Source of the DNA: Leptotrichia sp. oral taxon 212
Lineage (GTDB): Bacteria; Fusobacteriota; Fusobacteriia; Fusobacteriales; Leptotrichiaceae
NCBI RefSeq assembly: GCF_001274535.1
Contig: NZ_CP012410.1
Location: forward strand, 682,001-746,000
Length of the DNA stretch: 64,000 nt
Direction of reading: 5' to 3'
Below the pieces are notes generated by a model. That model saw only the letters and a list, made by a program, of their open reading frames with translations. It searched no databases and had not been told where the DNA came from. Both the position numbers and the translations under genes were made by a program. Below are positions 48,570-57,731 of the stretch, in pieces (positions within the stretch are counted from its first letter, which is position 1; every line of letters starts with the position of its first letter).

Positions 48570-49913
48570 ATGAAAGAAAAGATACAAACTCTAATAAATG
48601 AAAAAAAATTTTCAGAAATTAGGGAAGAGTTCAGAAAATTAAATAACGTGGAAATTTCAGATTTGCTGAATCAATTTGATAAATCGGAATTAATAATAAT
48701 TTTCAGGCTGCTGTCCAAAGATCAGAGTGCGGATGTATTTTCATATTTGGAACCAGAACAGCAGGAAATTATTATTAATGCCGTGACAGACCGCGAGACC
48801 GAAGTTCTTTTCAGAAATCTTTATTTTGATGATATGATAGATATTATAGAAGAAATGCCTTCAAATCTGGTAAAGAAAATATTGAAGAACACAAATTCCG
48901 AAGATAGATATCTTATAAATCAGTTTTTAAATTATCCTGAAAATTCAGCAGGAAGTATAATGACAACTGAGTATGTGGATTTAAAGAAAAATATGAAGGT
49001 ATCTCAGGCGATTAAAGTAATAAGAGATACTGTTGAAGAAAAAGAAAATATATACACATGTTATGTAATAAGTGAAGACAGAAAGCTTGAAGGGGTTGTT
49101 TCACTTAAAGAGCTGATTACGAGTGAAGATGACGTAACTATAGAAAGTATTATGAACCGTAATTTTGTGAGTGCTCATGCAAATGATGATCAGGAAATGG
49201 TTGCTGATGTAATCAAAAAATATGATCTGATTATTTTACCTGTAGTGGATATTGAAAACAGGCTACTAGGAATTATAACAATAGATGATATTATTGATGT
49301 AATTGAGCAGGAAGATACAGAAGATTTTCATAAAATGGCAGGGATATCTCCTGTAGAAGAGACTTATTTAAAGACAAGTGCATTTACAATGGCAAGGCAG
49401 AGAATAATGTGGCTTATAGTTCTTATGATTTCTGCAACCTTTACAGGAAGAATTATAAAAAGTTATGAAGAGGTGCTTCAGTCAGTAGTAGTTCTAGCTT
49501 CTTTTATTCCTATGCTTATGGATACTGGTGGAAATGCAGGAGCACAGTCTTCCACTACAGTAATTCGTGCTTTATCATTAGGAGATGTAGAAACAAAAGA
49601 TATATTTAAGATATTACGAAAAGAGTTCTTTACTTCAATTATTGTAGCAATAGTTCTGGCAGCAATCAATTATCTGAGACTTATAACTCTGACTAAGATA
49701 AGTCTTGATGTTGCTTTGGTTGTTTCAGTAACACTTATACTAGTGGTTATAATTTCGAAAGTAATAGGAGCTTTTTTACCAGTTATTGCAAAAATTTTCA
49801 AATTAGATCCTGCAATTATGGCAGGACCATTAATAACAACTATACTTGATGCTCTGACACTAACGATTTACTTTAAATTTGCCACTATATTTTTAGGCAC
49901 TATAATTAAGTAG
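48570..49913 (+). CDS. mgtE: MgtE-type magnesium transporter (copy 1)
   Basis: 447 residues. Order: N-terminal helical superhelix (IIFRLLSKDQSADVFSYL), two CBS domains that sense Mg (AGSIMTTEYVDL, LPVVDIENRLLGIITIDDII), a linker and five membrane helices with the pore segment MLMDTGGNAGAQSSTTVIRA. The conserved acidic residue in PAIMAGPLITTILDALTL lies in the last part. It exports no protons; it is a Mg2+-gated channel. SD aaaggag before ATG 48570. Followed 14 nt later by a paralogue. Confidence 0.94.
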   Translation: MKEKIQTLINEKKFSEIREEFRKLNNVEISDLLNQFDKSELIIIFRLLSKDQSADVFSYLEPEQQEIIINAVTDRETEVLFRNLYFDDMIDIIEEMPSNLVKKILKNTNSEDRYLINQFLNYPENSAGSIMTTEYVDLKKNMKVSQAIKVIRDTVEEKENIYTCYVISEDRKLEGVVSLKELITSEDDVTIESIMNRNFVSAHANDDQEMVADVIKKYDLIILPVVDIENRLLGIITIDDIIDVIEQEDTEDFHKMAGISPVEETYLKTSAFTMARQRIMWLIVLMISATFTGRIIKSYEEVLQSVVVLASFIPMLMDTGGNAGAQSSTTVIRALSLGDVETKDIFKILRKEFFTSIIVAIVLAAINYLRLITLTKISLDVALVVSVTLILVVIISKVIGAFLPVIAKIFKLDPAIMAGPLITTILDALTLTIYFKFATIFLGTIIK

Positions 49914-49927
49914 AGAAGGAGGAACTG

Positions 49928-51286
49928 ATGGAAGAAATGAAAGAAATGAGAGAAATAATTGAAGCTCTAGTAAAAGAAAAAAAATATTTTGAAATAAGAA
50001 AACAGTTAAATGAACTAAACGGAGTTGAAATTTCTGAAATAATAAACGATTTTGAGATTCCGGAACTTGTAATAATGATATTCAGACTTCTTAAAAAAGA
50101 TAAAGCGGCTGTTGTATTTTCATATCTGGATTCTGAACATCAGGAAATGATAATTTACGCATCAACAGATATTGAGACAAAAAATATATTTGACGAACTT
50201 TATTTTGATGATATAGTAGATATAATAGAAGAAATGCCTGCAGATGTGGTAAAAAAAATATTAAAAAATACAGACCCAAAGGACAGACATCTTATAAATC
50301 AGCTTTTGAAATATCCTGAAAATTCAGCAGGAAGTATAATGACAACAGAGTATGTTGACCTGGAAAAAGGAATGAGAGTATCAGATGCTATAAGTCGTAT
50401 AAGAAAAACTGGAAAAGACAAAGCTAACATATACACATGTTATGTTACAAATGAAGAAGGAAAACTTGAAGGTGCTATTTCTCTTAAGGAATTGATTGGT
50501 AAGAAAGATGATACTTTAATAGAAGATATTATGGAACGTAGTTTTGCAAGTGTACTAACTAATTCCAACCAGGAAGAAGTAGTAGCTGTATTTAAGAAAT
50601 ATGATTTGATAGTACTTCCAGTTACTGATAATGAAAATAGAATTTTGGGAATAATAACAGCAGATGATGTAATGCATGTAGTAGAACAGGAAGCTACGGA
50701 AGATTTTCATAAAATGGCGGGAATTACTGCGCCTGCAGAAGAATCTTATTTGAAAACAAATGTATTTACAGTAGCAAAACAGAGAATAGGATGGCTTGCT
50801 GTACTTATGATTTCTGATACAATATCTGGAAATATAATACAGGGATATGAAAAGGTTCTGGCACAGTCGATTATACTTACTGCATTTGTTCCAATGCTTA
50901 TGTCAACTGGAGGAAATGTTGGTTCACAGTCATCAACAGTGGTAATACGTTCACTTGCCTTAGGGGAAATTTCTCCTAAGGATGCCTTCAGAGTTTTAAA
51001 AAAAGAATTCTCAATTTCGTTAATGGTATCAATAGTTTTGTCAGCTCTTAATTTCTTCAGACTGATATGGTTTGAAAAAATAGATGTTATGATAGCACTT
51101 ACAGTATCGGTAACATTAATATTTACAGTAATAGTTTCAAAAATTGTAGGAGCGTTGCTTCCACTTGGAGCAAAACTTCTGAAAACGGATCCTGCTGTTA
51201 TGGCAACTCCTTTAATAACAACAATATCAGACGCCGTAACACTTGTTATTTATTTTAAATTTGCAACGATGTTTCTTAAAATCTAA
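49928..51286 (+). CDS. mgtE: MgtE-type magnesium transporter (copy 2)
   Basis: 452 residues, same domain order as its upstream neighbour and clearly its paralogue: MIFRLLKKDKAAVVFSYLDS, LPVTDNENRILGIITADDVM, pore MLMSTGGNVGSQSSTVVIRS and PAVMATPLITTISDAVTLV. The conserved ATPLITT versus AGPLITT difference falls in the metal-path segment, so selectivity or gating may differ. The two proteins could form heterodimers. It ends before a long-stem terminator. Confidence 0.93.
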   Translation: MEEMKEMREIIEALVKEKKYFEIRKQLNELNGVEISEIINDFEIPELVIMIFRLLKKDKAAVVFSYLDSEHQEMIIYASTDIETKNIFDELYFDDIVDIIEEMPADVVKKILKNTDPKDRHLINQLLKYPENSAGSIMTTEYVDLEKGMRVSDAISRIRKTGKDKANIYTCYVTNEEGKLEGAISLKELIGKKDDTLIEDIMERSFASVLTNSNQEEVVAVFKKYDLIVLPVTDNENRILGIITADDVMHVVEQEATEDFHKMAGITAPAEESYLKTNVFTVAKQRIGWLAVLMISDTISGNIIQGYEKVLAQSIILTAFVPMLMSTGGNVGSQSSTVVIRSLALGEISPKDAFRVLKKEFSISLMVSIVLSALNFFRLIWFEKIDVMIALTVSVTLIFTVIVSKIVGALLPLGAKLLKTDPAVMATPLITTISDAVTLVIYFKFATMFLKI

Positions 51287-51302
51287 TATATGAGTTATAT
51301 TA

Positions 51303-51392
51303 AAAATAACAGCTATAATTTTTTACAATCTTACAGTCTAATAAATAGATAGTAGAAAATAATTTGAATGAGTAGCTGTTATTTTATTTTTA
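51303..51392 (+). terminator. Terminator after the mgtE pair
   Basis: AAAATAACAGCTA (51303-51315) pairs perfectly with TAGCTGTTATTTT (51373-51385), 13 bp, followed by ATTTTT. The loop is long (57 nt). It isolates the mgtE pair from the reductase module; the rest of the 330-nt gap is the grdE promoter region. Confidence 0.65.
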
Positions 51393-51446
51393 TATATTAA
51401 TATTTTTTTCACAATATTTTTCATCTCTAAGTATTGTAAAATAACG

Positions 51447-51568
51447 TTTTGTATATAAAAATAAATTAAACTTTAATAAAAAAATTTTTTGAAAAAATTG
51501 ACAAAATAAAAAAACGGGGTAAAATATACTATACATATCATGATATATTGTAATAATTTTGCCGGTAA
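51447..51568 (+). promoter_or_regulatory. Promoter and leader of reductase module I, homologous to that of module II
   Basis: TTGACA (51498-51503), 16-nt spacer rich in A ending GGGG, TAAAAT (51520-51525). The perfect palindrome ATATCATGATAT (51535-51546) overlaps the expected start site. A 21-nt block ending TTGCCGGTAA-like sequence (51548-51568) follows. Upstream TTTTGTATATA and TAAACTTT blocks are also shared with 57581-57703, with similar distances to the -35. It looks like a common operator/leader. Confidence 0.7.
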
Positions 51569-51616
51569 AAGTTATTATGACTAAAATAAGAGAATGTCAT
51601 AAGGAGGTAATATTTT

Positions 51617-52903
51617 ATGAAACTGGAACTTGGAAAAATTAAAATAAACGATATTCGGTTTTCTGACAAAACATATGTAGAAAACCATATTTTACATGTC
51701 AATAAAGAAGAAGTAGAGAAATTAGTTTTAGAAGACGATAAGTTAATAGGGTGTAATCTTGAAATAGCAAAGCCAGGAGAAAAAACAAGAATAACTCCAG
51801 TTAAGGATGTAATAGAACCTCGTGTTAAAGTAAGTGGAGGAGAAATATTTCCAGGAGTTATCGGAAAAGTAAGTCCTGCAGTAGGAGAAGGAAGAACTCA
51901 TGCACTTGATGGTTGCTGTGTTGTTACAGTTGGACGTATAGTGGGATTCCAGGAAGGTGTAATAGATATGAGTGGACCTGCAGCTGACTATTGTCCTTTC
52001 TCAAAAACAGTAAACCTATGTGTAGTAATAGAGCCTAGAGAAGGACTTGAAACACATGTATATGAAAAAGCAGGACGTCTTGCCGGATTAAAAGTAGCGG
52101 CTTTCCTAGGTGAAACTGTAAGAAATGTTGAACCTGACACTTTAGAAGTATTTGAAACAAAACCAATATTTGAACAGGCGGCAATGTATCCGGATTTACC
52201 TAAAATTGGATATGTTCATATGTTGCAGTCTCAAGGACTATTACATGATACATACTACTATGGAGTAGATGCAAAACAGTTTGTGCCTACATTCATGTAT
52301 CCAACTGAAATTATGGATGGTGCCATTGTTTCAGGTAACTGTGTTGCTCCTTGTGATAAGGTTACTACATATCACCACTTACACAATCCTGTTATAGAAG
52401 ATTGTTATAAACATCATGGAAAAGACATTAACTTTATGGGAGTAATCCTCACAAATGAAAATGTATTTCTTGCAGATAAGGAACGTCATTCAGATATGGT
52501 TGCAAAACTTGCAGAATGGATGCAGCTTGATGGAGTTCTTATAACAGAAGAAGGATATGGAAATCCTGATACAGACCTTATGATGAATTGTCGTAAAGTA
52601 GAGAGAAAGGGAGTAAAAGTTGTTCTGATAACAGATGAATTCCCAGGAAAAGACGGTAAATCACAATCGCTTGCAGATACCTGTGAAGAGGCGACAGCTC
52701 TTGCATCATGCGGACAGGGAAATGCAACTTTAAAATTTCCGGTTATGGACAGAATAATAGGAACTATGGAATACATAGAAAACCAAATCGGAGGTTGGGC
52801 AGGATGTGTTAATGAAGACGGTTCATTTGAAGCTGAAATTCAGATTATAATAGCATCTACTATAGCAAATGGATTTAATAAATTAGCTGCAAGAGGATAT
52901 TAA
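51617..52903 (+). CDS. grdE: Glycine reductase protein B, GrdE-type proprotein
   Basis: 428 residues. In Stickland-type glycine reduction, protein B binds the substrate through a pyruvoyl group and passes a carboxymethyl group to selenoprotein A. GrdE is made as a proprotein cut at an Asn-Cys bond, the Cys becoming the pyruvoyl. That site is visible: SGNCVAPCDKVTTY with Asn241-Cys242, matching the position I recall for Eubacterium acidaminophilum GrdE. Start ATG 51617 with strong SD aaggagg. Followed by grdB 13 nt later. The transporter downstream (NSS type) suits glycine; a sarcosine-specific GrdG cannot be wholly excluded. Confidence 0.88.
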   Translation: MKLELGKIKINDIRFSDKTYVENHILHVNKEEVEKLVLEDDKLIGCNLEIAKPGEKTRITPVKDVIEPRVKVSGGEIFPGVIGKVSPAVGEGRTHALDGCCVVTVGRIVGFQEGVIDMSGPAADYCPFSKTVNLCVVIEPREGLETHVYEKAGRLAGLKVAAFLGETVRNVEPDTLEVFETKPIFEQAAMYPDLPKIGYVHMLQSQGLLHDTYYYGVDAKQFVPTFMYPTEIMDGAIVSGNCVAPCDKVTTYHHLHNPVIEDCYKHHGKDINFMGVILTNENVFLADKERHSDMVAKLAEWMQLDGVLITEEGYGNPDTDLMMNCRKVERKGVKVVLITDEFPGKDGKSQSLADTCEEATALASCGQGNATLKFPVMDRIIGTMEYIENQIGGWAGCVNEDGSFEAEIQIIIASTIANGFNKLAARGY

Positions 52904-52916
52904 GGAGGAATGTAGC

Positions 52917-54236
52917 ATGAAAAAATATAAGATAGTTCATTATATAAACCAATTCTTTGCCGGTATAGGTGGAGAAGAAAAAGCAGATTACAAACCAGAG
53001 CTTAGAGAAGGAAATGTTGGACCTGGATTAGCTCTTGATACTGCACTTGGAGACGATTATGAAGTAGTTGCAACAATAATATGTGGGGATAACTACTTTG
53101 GAGAAAATCTCGAAGCTGCTACAGATACAGTTCTTGAAATGGTAAAAAAATATAATCCTGATGTATTTGTTGCCGGACCGGCATTTAATGCAGGACGTTA
53201 TGGAGTTGCCTGTGGAACTGTATGTAAAGCTGTAGAAGAAAGACTGGGTATTCCTTCAGTTACTGCTGAGTATGAAGAAAATCCTGGAGTAGACATGTTC
53301 AGAAAAGATGTTATCATCGTTAAAACTGGAAATTCAGCTGCAGATATGAGAAAAGCAGTTAAAAATATTGCTTCTATTGTTAAAAAACTTGCAACTGGTG
53401 AAGAAATATTAGGACCAGCTATAGAAGGTTACCATGAAAGAGGTATAAGGGTTAACTACTTTGCAGAAGAAAGAGCTTCTGAAAGAGCTATCCAGATGAT
53501 GATTAAAAAATTAAAAGGTGAACCTTTTGAAACAGATCTGCCTATGCCAAAATTTGACAGAGTAGATCCTGCTGAACCGATAAAAGATATTAAGAAAGCT
53601 AAAATAGCTATAGTTACTTCAGGAGGAATAGTTCCTCATGGGAACCCTGACCATATAGAATCTTCAAATGCAACAAGATTTGGGGCATATTCTATAGAAG
53701 GTATGGATGAGCTTTCAGCAAAAGACTTTACAACAATTCATGGAGGATATGACCGTCAGTTTGTTATGGAAAATCCTAATCTTGTTGTTCCATTGGACGT
53801 TTTAAGAGAAATGGAAAAAGCTGGGGAATTTGGAGAACTTTATCATACATTCTTTACTACAACAGGTACAGGAACATCAACTGGTTCTGCAGCAAAATTC
53901 GGTACTGAAATAGGACAGAAGCTGATAGATGAACATGTAGATGGAGTAATTCTTGTAAGTACCTGAGGAACTTGTACACGTTGCGGTGCAACTATGGTAA
54001 AAGGAATTGAAAAATATGGTATTCCAGTAGTTCATATGGCTACAGTAGTTCCTATATCATTAACAATAGGAGCAAACAGAATTATCCCAGGAGTAGGTAT
54101 TCCATATCCATTAGGAGATCCTACACAAGGTGAAGTGGATTCTAAAAATATACGTAGAAAAATGGTAAAAAGAGCTCTAAAAGTGTTACAAACACCTGTT
54201 ACTGGACAAACAGTTTTTGAAAAAGATGATTTTTAA
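52917..54236 (+). CDS. grdB: Selenoprotein GrdB of glycine reductase (UGA 53964-53966 = selenocysteine 350)
   Basis: Read through the in-frame TGA the protein has 439 residues. Before the codon: HYINQFFAGIGGEEKADYKP (family N-terminus) and IVTSGGIVPHGNPDHIES. At the codon: VSTU-GTCTRCGATMVK, the UxxCxxC redox motif of the GrdB/GrdF/GrdH family, with the selenocysteine at position 350 as known for glycine reductase. After it: GIPYPLGDPTQGEVDS. A SECIS-like stem-loop follows the UGA. Calling this two ORFs would be wrong: the second half has no SD. SD aaggagg before ATG 52917. It forms protein B with GrdE and needs GrdA, GrdC/GrdD and SelA-D, all outside the window. Confidence 0.95.
53964..53992 (+). 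promoter_or_regulatory. Selenocysteine codon and SECIS-like stem-loop of grdB
   Basis: UGA at 53964-53966; after 13 nt comes GTTGC (53980-53984), loop GGT, GCAAC (53988-53992). Position and size suit a bacterial SECIS that recruits SelB. The same 13-nt hairpin recurs at 56547 and 61729. Confidence 0.8.
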
Positions 54237-54313
54237 TACAGTAAAAATTATCTTTAAAATAGAGCAATAATACACTATTTTTGTGAATATGTTATACAAG
54301 GAGGTATAATATT

Positions 54314-55657
54314 ATGGAAAAACAAAGAGAAGCTTGGGGTAGTAGATTTGCATTTATCATGGCAGCTGCTGGATTTGCCATAGGACTCGGAAATATGTGG
54401 AGATTCCCTTATCTTACAGGTACACATGGTGGAGGAGCATTTGTTTTAGTTTATGTAACAGTATGTGTTTTAATAGGGATTCCTGTATTCACAATGGAAA
54501 TTGCTCTCGGAAGAAAAGCCAGAGCAGGTAATATTCTTGGAATGAGAAAGCTAACTAAAAAAGGTAGTCCATGGGTAGCATTTGGATGGCTCGGTGTATT
54601 AGCGGCATTCTTTATATGTACATATTATATGCAGATAATGGGATGGTTATTTGGATATATAGTAAAAACAGCTACTGGACAGCTTAGTGGATTAACTTCT
54701 GAACAGTACAAAGCAGCATTTGATGGATTTATGGCAAATCCAGTAGAATTGACAATATATACTGCTATATGTATGGCAATTGTAGCATTTATATCTGCAA
54801 GAGGTATAAAGAACGGTATAGAAAAAGTCTGTAATGTACTTATGCCTTTACTGTTTGTAATGTTAATAATACTTGCAATAAGATCAGTTACATTACCTGG
54901 TGCAATGGAAGGAGTAAAATGGTATCTGAAGATAGATTTTTCTAAAATAGATGGTCAGACAGTACTTGATGCACTAGGACAGGCATTTTTCTCAATAGGT
55001 ATAGCAAGTGGTGGAGGATTTATTTATGGTTCATATCTTGAAAAAGATTCAAATGTTCCATCAGATGGTCTTCTGGTAGTAGTGGCAGATACTTGTGCAG
55101 CACTTCTTTCAGGATTTGTTATGTTCCCTGCAATATTTGCACTTGGCCTCGAACCTGGACAAGGAAAACAGCTTTTATTTGTAACTATGTCAAATCTATT
55201 TGACAAGATGCCTGGAGGAATTATTTTTGCAATGATGTTCTTTACATTAGTATTTTTTGCAGCACTTTTGTCAGCAATAGGTTATTTTGAACCAGTACTT
55301 ACAACTCTTGAAGATTTGTTGAAATGGGACAGGGTAAAAGCAACTTGGATAGGTATAACTATAGTATTTATAGTTGGATTTCCTACTATACTTGCACATA
55401 ATGTATGGAAAGATATAACTATAATGGGAATGAACATATTTGATTTTGATGATTATCTGTCTGGAAATATACTGATGCCTCTTGGTGCTATAGTGCTTGC
55501 ACTTTATACAGTATTTGTATGGAAATTTGAAAACTTTAAAAATGATTCAAATGCTTCAGAAAAAGGTTACAGGGTTATGAACTGGTGGAAACCGCTAGTT
55601 ATGTTCCTTATACCTGCAGCACTTATTATAATACTTGTAAGAGGAGTATTCTTCTAG
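54314..55657 (+). CDS. Sodium-dependent transporter, NSS/SNF family
   Basis: 447 residues, 12 hydrophobic segments. AGFAIGLGNMWRFPYLTGTHGGGAF (here from Ala to Phe, shown in part as GNMWRFPYLT) is the family hallmark with sodium- and substrate-binding residues in helix 1. Members import amino acids; the LeuT fold is expected. SD aaggagg before ATG 54314. Placed between grdB and grdX, so it most likely imports glycine or a related amino acid for reductase module I. Confidence 0.9.
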   Translation: MEKQREAWGSRFAFIMAAAGFAIGLGNMWRFPYLTGTHGGGAFVLVYVTVCVLIGIPVFTMEIALGRKARAGNILGMRKLTKKGSPWVAFGWLGVLAAFFICTYYMQIMGWLFGYIVKTATGQLSGLTSEQYKAAFDGFMANPVELTIYTAICMAIVAFISARGIKNGIEKVCNVLMPLLFVMLIILAIRSVTLPGAMEGVKWYLKIDFSKIDGQTVLDALGQAFFSIGIASGGGFIYGSYLEKDSNVPSDGLLVVVADTCAALLSGFVMFPAIFALGLEPGQGKQLLFVTMSNLFDKMPGGIIFAMMFFTLVFFAALLSAIGYFEPVLTTLEDLLKWDRVKATWIGITIVFIVGFPTILAHNVWKDITIMGMNIFDFDDYLSGNILMPLGAIVLALYTVFVWKFENFKNDSNASEKGYRVMNWWKPLVMFLIPAALIIILVRGVFF

Positions 55658-55756
55658 AATATTATGTAAGAATTAATAAATCTAATAAGGAAGTATTAAA
55701 TAGAAAGTTTTTAGAACAGATTAAATTTAAACAGATGGAAGAATTTTGGAGGAATT

Positions 55757-56146
55757 ATGTATCGACTGGATAAATGTATACTGGTTACTAATAATGATAG
55801 AGTCTATTTAAAATATAGAGATGAGATAAAATGTATACTTTTAGATAATTATGAAGATGTATTAATAAAAGTGAGGGATATGATTTATGATAGGCATATA
55901 CTTTTAACACATCCGCAGGCTTCTAGTTTAAAGCCTAATCAGACACCTTACAGGTCGATAATCGTATATCCGAAAAATAATGAAGATAATATGAATGATG
56001 TATTGCTGATAGAAAAGTGTCTGGAAGTATTTAGAGCATGGCAGGATATTGCCTTGACGCCTAAAAAATATGAAAGTAGAGTTTCAGAAGATTTTAAGAC
56101 AATAGACTTATCAATAATAGAAAATGTAGTTCCACGTATTTACTAG
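55757..56146 (+). CDS. grdX: GrdX family protein
   Basis: 129 residues. CILVTNNDRVYLKY at the start and HILLTHPQASSLKPNQTPYR in the middle are characteristic of GrdX, a small protein encoded with glycine-reductase genes in Clostridia. Its function is unknown; it may aid maturation or regulation. In clostridial operons grdX is usually first; here it is last, after the transporter. SD tggagg before ATG 55757. Confidence 0.85.
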   Translation: MYRLDKCILVTNNDRVYLKYRDEIKCILLDNYEDVLIKVRDMIYDRHILLTHPQASSLKPNQTPYRSIIVYPKNNEDNMNDVLLIEKCLEVFRAWQDIALTPKKYESRVSEDFKTIDLSIIENVVPRIY

Positions 56147-56393
56147 AAAATTAGTAATGTATGAATCTAATATAATTATGATAATGTAGCTTAACCAGAC
56201 TATTACTATAATAAAGTTAAAAAGTAAAAGTGTTCTTATATTTCCCAATAACAAAGTATAAATACTGTGTGTATTTATTTAATAATCAGACATGGTATAA
56301 ATATATTAATTAAAAGGAAAATCTTACATCGAATTATCATATTGAAAATTGAATGGAAAGATGATTTGATATTAATTAGGAGGTATCATACTG

Positions 56394-56738
56394 ATGAATA
56401 ATAGAATAGAACTTAAAACAAAATTGGGAAGATATAATGTACATAGAGTAAAAAAAGATGAAATTATCTGTACAGATTTTAATTTTACAATGTTAGATAA
56501 TGTAACTAGTGTAGTAATAGATTCTACCTGAGGAAATTACATGAGTTGCGGTGCAACTAACGTAAAAGAAATCGAAAAAAATGGAATATCTATAGTTCAA
56601 ATATGTGACTTAGTTTTTGTTGATCTTATGCAAGGAATCAACAAAATAGTTCCTGCAATATCAATTCCTTATCCTTTAGGAGATTCTATTACACCTAAAG
56701 AGGAACAATATGAACTAAGGAGCATAGACTTCCATTAA
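56394..56738 (+). pseudogene. Miniature GrdB-like selenoprotein remnant with conserved UGA and SECIS
   Basis: From ATG 56394 (SD aggagg, 10-nt spacer) to TAA 56736, 114 codons if the TGA at 56529-56531 is read as selenocysteine 46. After the codon the sequence follows GrdH (SCGATNVKEIEKNG, IPYPLGDSITPKEEQYELR), but UxxCxxC has become UxxYxxC, several conserved residues changed, and a one-base deletion near 56718 relative to grdH causes an early stop. The 45 N-terminal residues do not match the family. A terminator follows. It looks like a partial copy of grdH in decay; however the start, the UGA, the SECIS and a terminator are all kept, so a small expressed peptide is possible. Confidence 0.6.
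56529..56559 (+). promoter_or_regulatory. Third UGA plus SECIS-like stem-loop (in the GrdB remnant)
   Basis: UGA 56529-56531 is followed, at about the same distance as in grdB and grdH, by the identical 13-nt hairpin GTTGCGGTGCAAC (about 56545-56557). Retention in the remnant shows its origin; function untested. Confidence 0.6.
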
Positions 56739-56795
56739 CATTATTTAAACATGAAAAATATGAAATATGAATAGATAAAGTTGTGATTATAACTT

Positions 56796-56829
56796 ACAGG
56801 GAACTTCACTAAGAAGTTCCCTGTTTTTA
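56796..56829 (+). terminator. Terminator after the GrdB remnant
   Basis: ACAGGGAACTT (56796-56806) pairs perfectly with AAGTTCCCTGT (56814-56824), 7-nt loop, followed by TTTTTAT. Ends reductase module I. Confidence 0.8.
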
Positions 56830-56844
56830 TATCCATTAACAAAT

Positions 56845-57468
56845 TTATTTTATACAATATTTTTCGGGAATAGTATCACCAGGTTTTAAAATACATTTTA
56901 CCCATTCCTTTTTTATTTCCCATAAGTTAGCCTGTATTTCCCTGCTGTTCCATTCCTCTATATCAAATATTCTGTACCAGCTATCCTTAATTTTTCTTTC
57001 TTCAAGAGGAAATTTTCCTGCATATCTTCCCATGAGAAACTCGTAAGTATTTGAAAATCCTTTTGCTTCCATTTCTCTTATGTATTTTTCCAAATCTTCC
57101 TTGTTTTCAGGAACATAATGATAATTTATAATGTAGTCCCATTTAAAAGAATTGAAATATATTATTTCCTCATCGGGAACTTCGAGAACATAAATAATTT
57201 CATTCTCAATAGGTTTCATACATATGCTGAAATCTGTTACACACCATATCTGATATTGGACATCTTCAGGCTTTCTAATCCTTTTACTTGCTGCAGCAAC
57301 AAACCAGTCATAAGCTTTCAGAATAGTAGGAGCAATACCGTCAAGATGTTTCATTATATATTCCTTTTTATTAATAAACCTTCCATCACGTTTTAGTATA
57401 TCAAGTGACTTACTATTTTGACATGTAAATAATATACTTTTACCATTTCTTGAATTGGGATTTTTCAT
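56845..57468 (-). CDS. DUF3841 family protein
   Basis: 207 residues from ATG 57468 (SD aaggag, 9-nt spacer); the ATG 9 nt upstream touches the SD. The features YQIWCVTDFSICMKP, VLEVPDEEIIYFNSFKWDYI and WYRIFDIEEWNSREIQANLW fit the DUF3841 family, which has no known role. It lies alone on the minus strand between the two reductase modules. Not obviously related to their function. Confidence 0.7.
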   Translation of the reverse strand: MKNPNSRNGKSILFTCQNSKSLDILKRDGRFINKKEYIMKHLDGIAPTILKAYDWFVAAASKRIRKPEDVQYQIWCVTDFSICMKPIENEIIYVLEVPDEEIIYFNSFKWDYIINYHYVPENKEDLEKYIREMEAKGFSNTYEFLMGRYAGKFPLEERKIKDSWYRIFDIEEWNSREIQANLWEIKKEWVKCILKPGDTIPEKYCIK

Positions 57469-57580
57469 ATAAATCATCTCCTTTACTTTAATAAAAGAAA
57501 AATATCTATTAATTATAATTTTTTTTTGATTTTATTATTTTTATATTATATTATAACTTATAAAAATATACAATTCAATA

Positions 57581-57703
57581 TTTTGTATATAGAAAAATAA
57601 TAAACTTTGATAAAAAAATGTTGTTTCGAATTGTTGACAAAGACAAAAAATGGGGTAAAATTATATTGGATATATCATGATGTTGTAATAAAATTGCCGG
57701 TAA
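57581..57703 (+). promoter_or_regulatory. Promoter and leader of reductase module II, homologous to that of module I
   Basis: TTGACA (57634-57639), 16-nt spacer ending GGGG, TAAAAT (57656-57661), then ATATCATGATGT (57672-57683) and a block ending TTGCCGGTAA (57683-57703). Order and spacing mirror 51447-51568. This fills most of the 306-nt gap after the DUF3841 gene. Confidence 0.7.
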
Positions 57704-57731
57704 TGAAGTTAAGAAAGTCAAAATTTAAAAG

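Noticed and set aside
51526-51616. Glycine riboswitch before grdE
   Set aside because: No tandem glycine-aptamer pattern could be found; the leader is too short and AT-rich. The shared palindrome explains the region better.
52917-53966. grdB as a nonsense-mutated pseudogene
   Set aside because: The UGA sits exactly at the known selenocysteine position in UxxCxxC, is followed by a SECIS-like hairpin, and the same holds for the second module.
53994-54236. Separate 80-residue ORF after the grdB TGA
   Set aside because: No SD, and the sequence continues the GrdB family in frame across the TGA, so it is the C-terminus of a selenoprotein.
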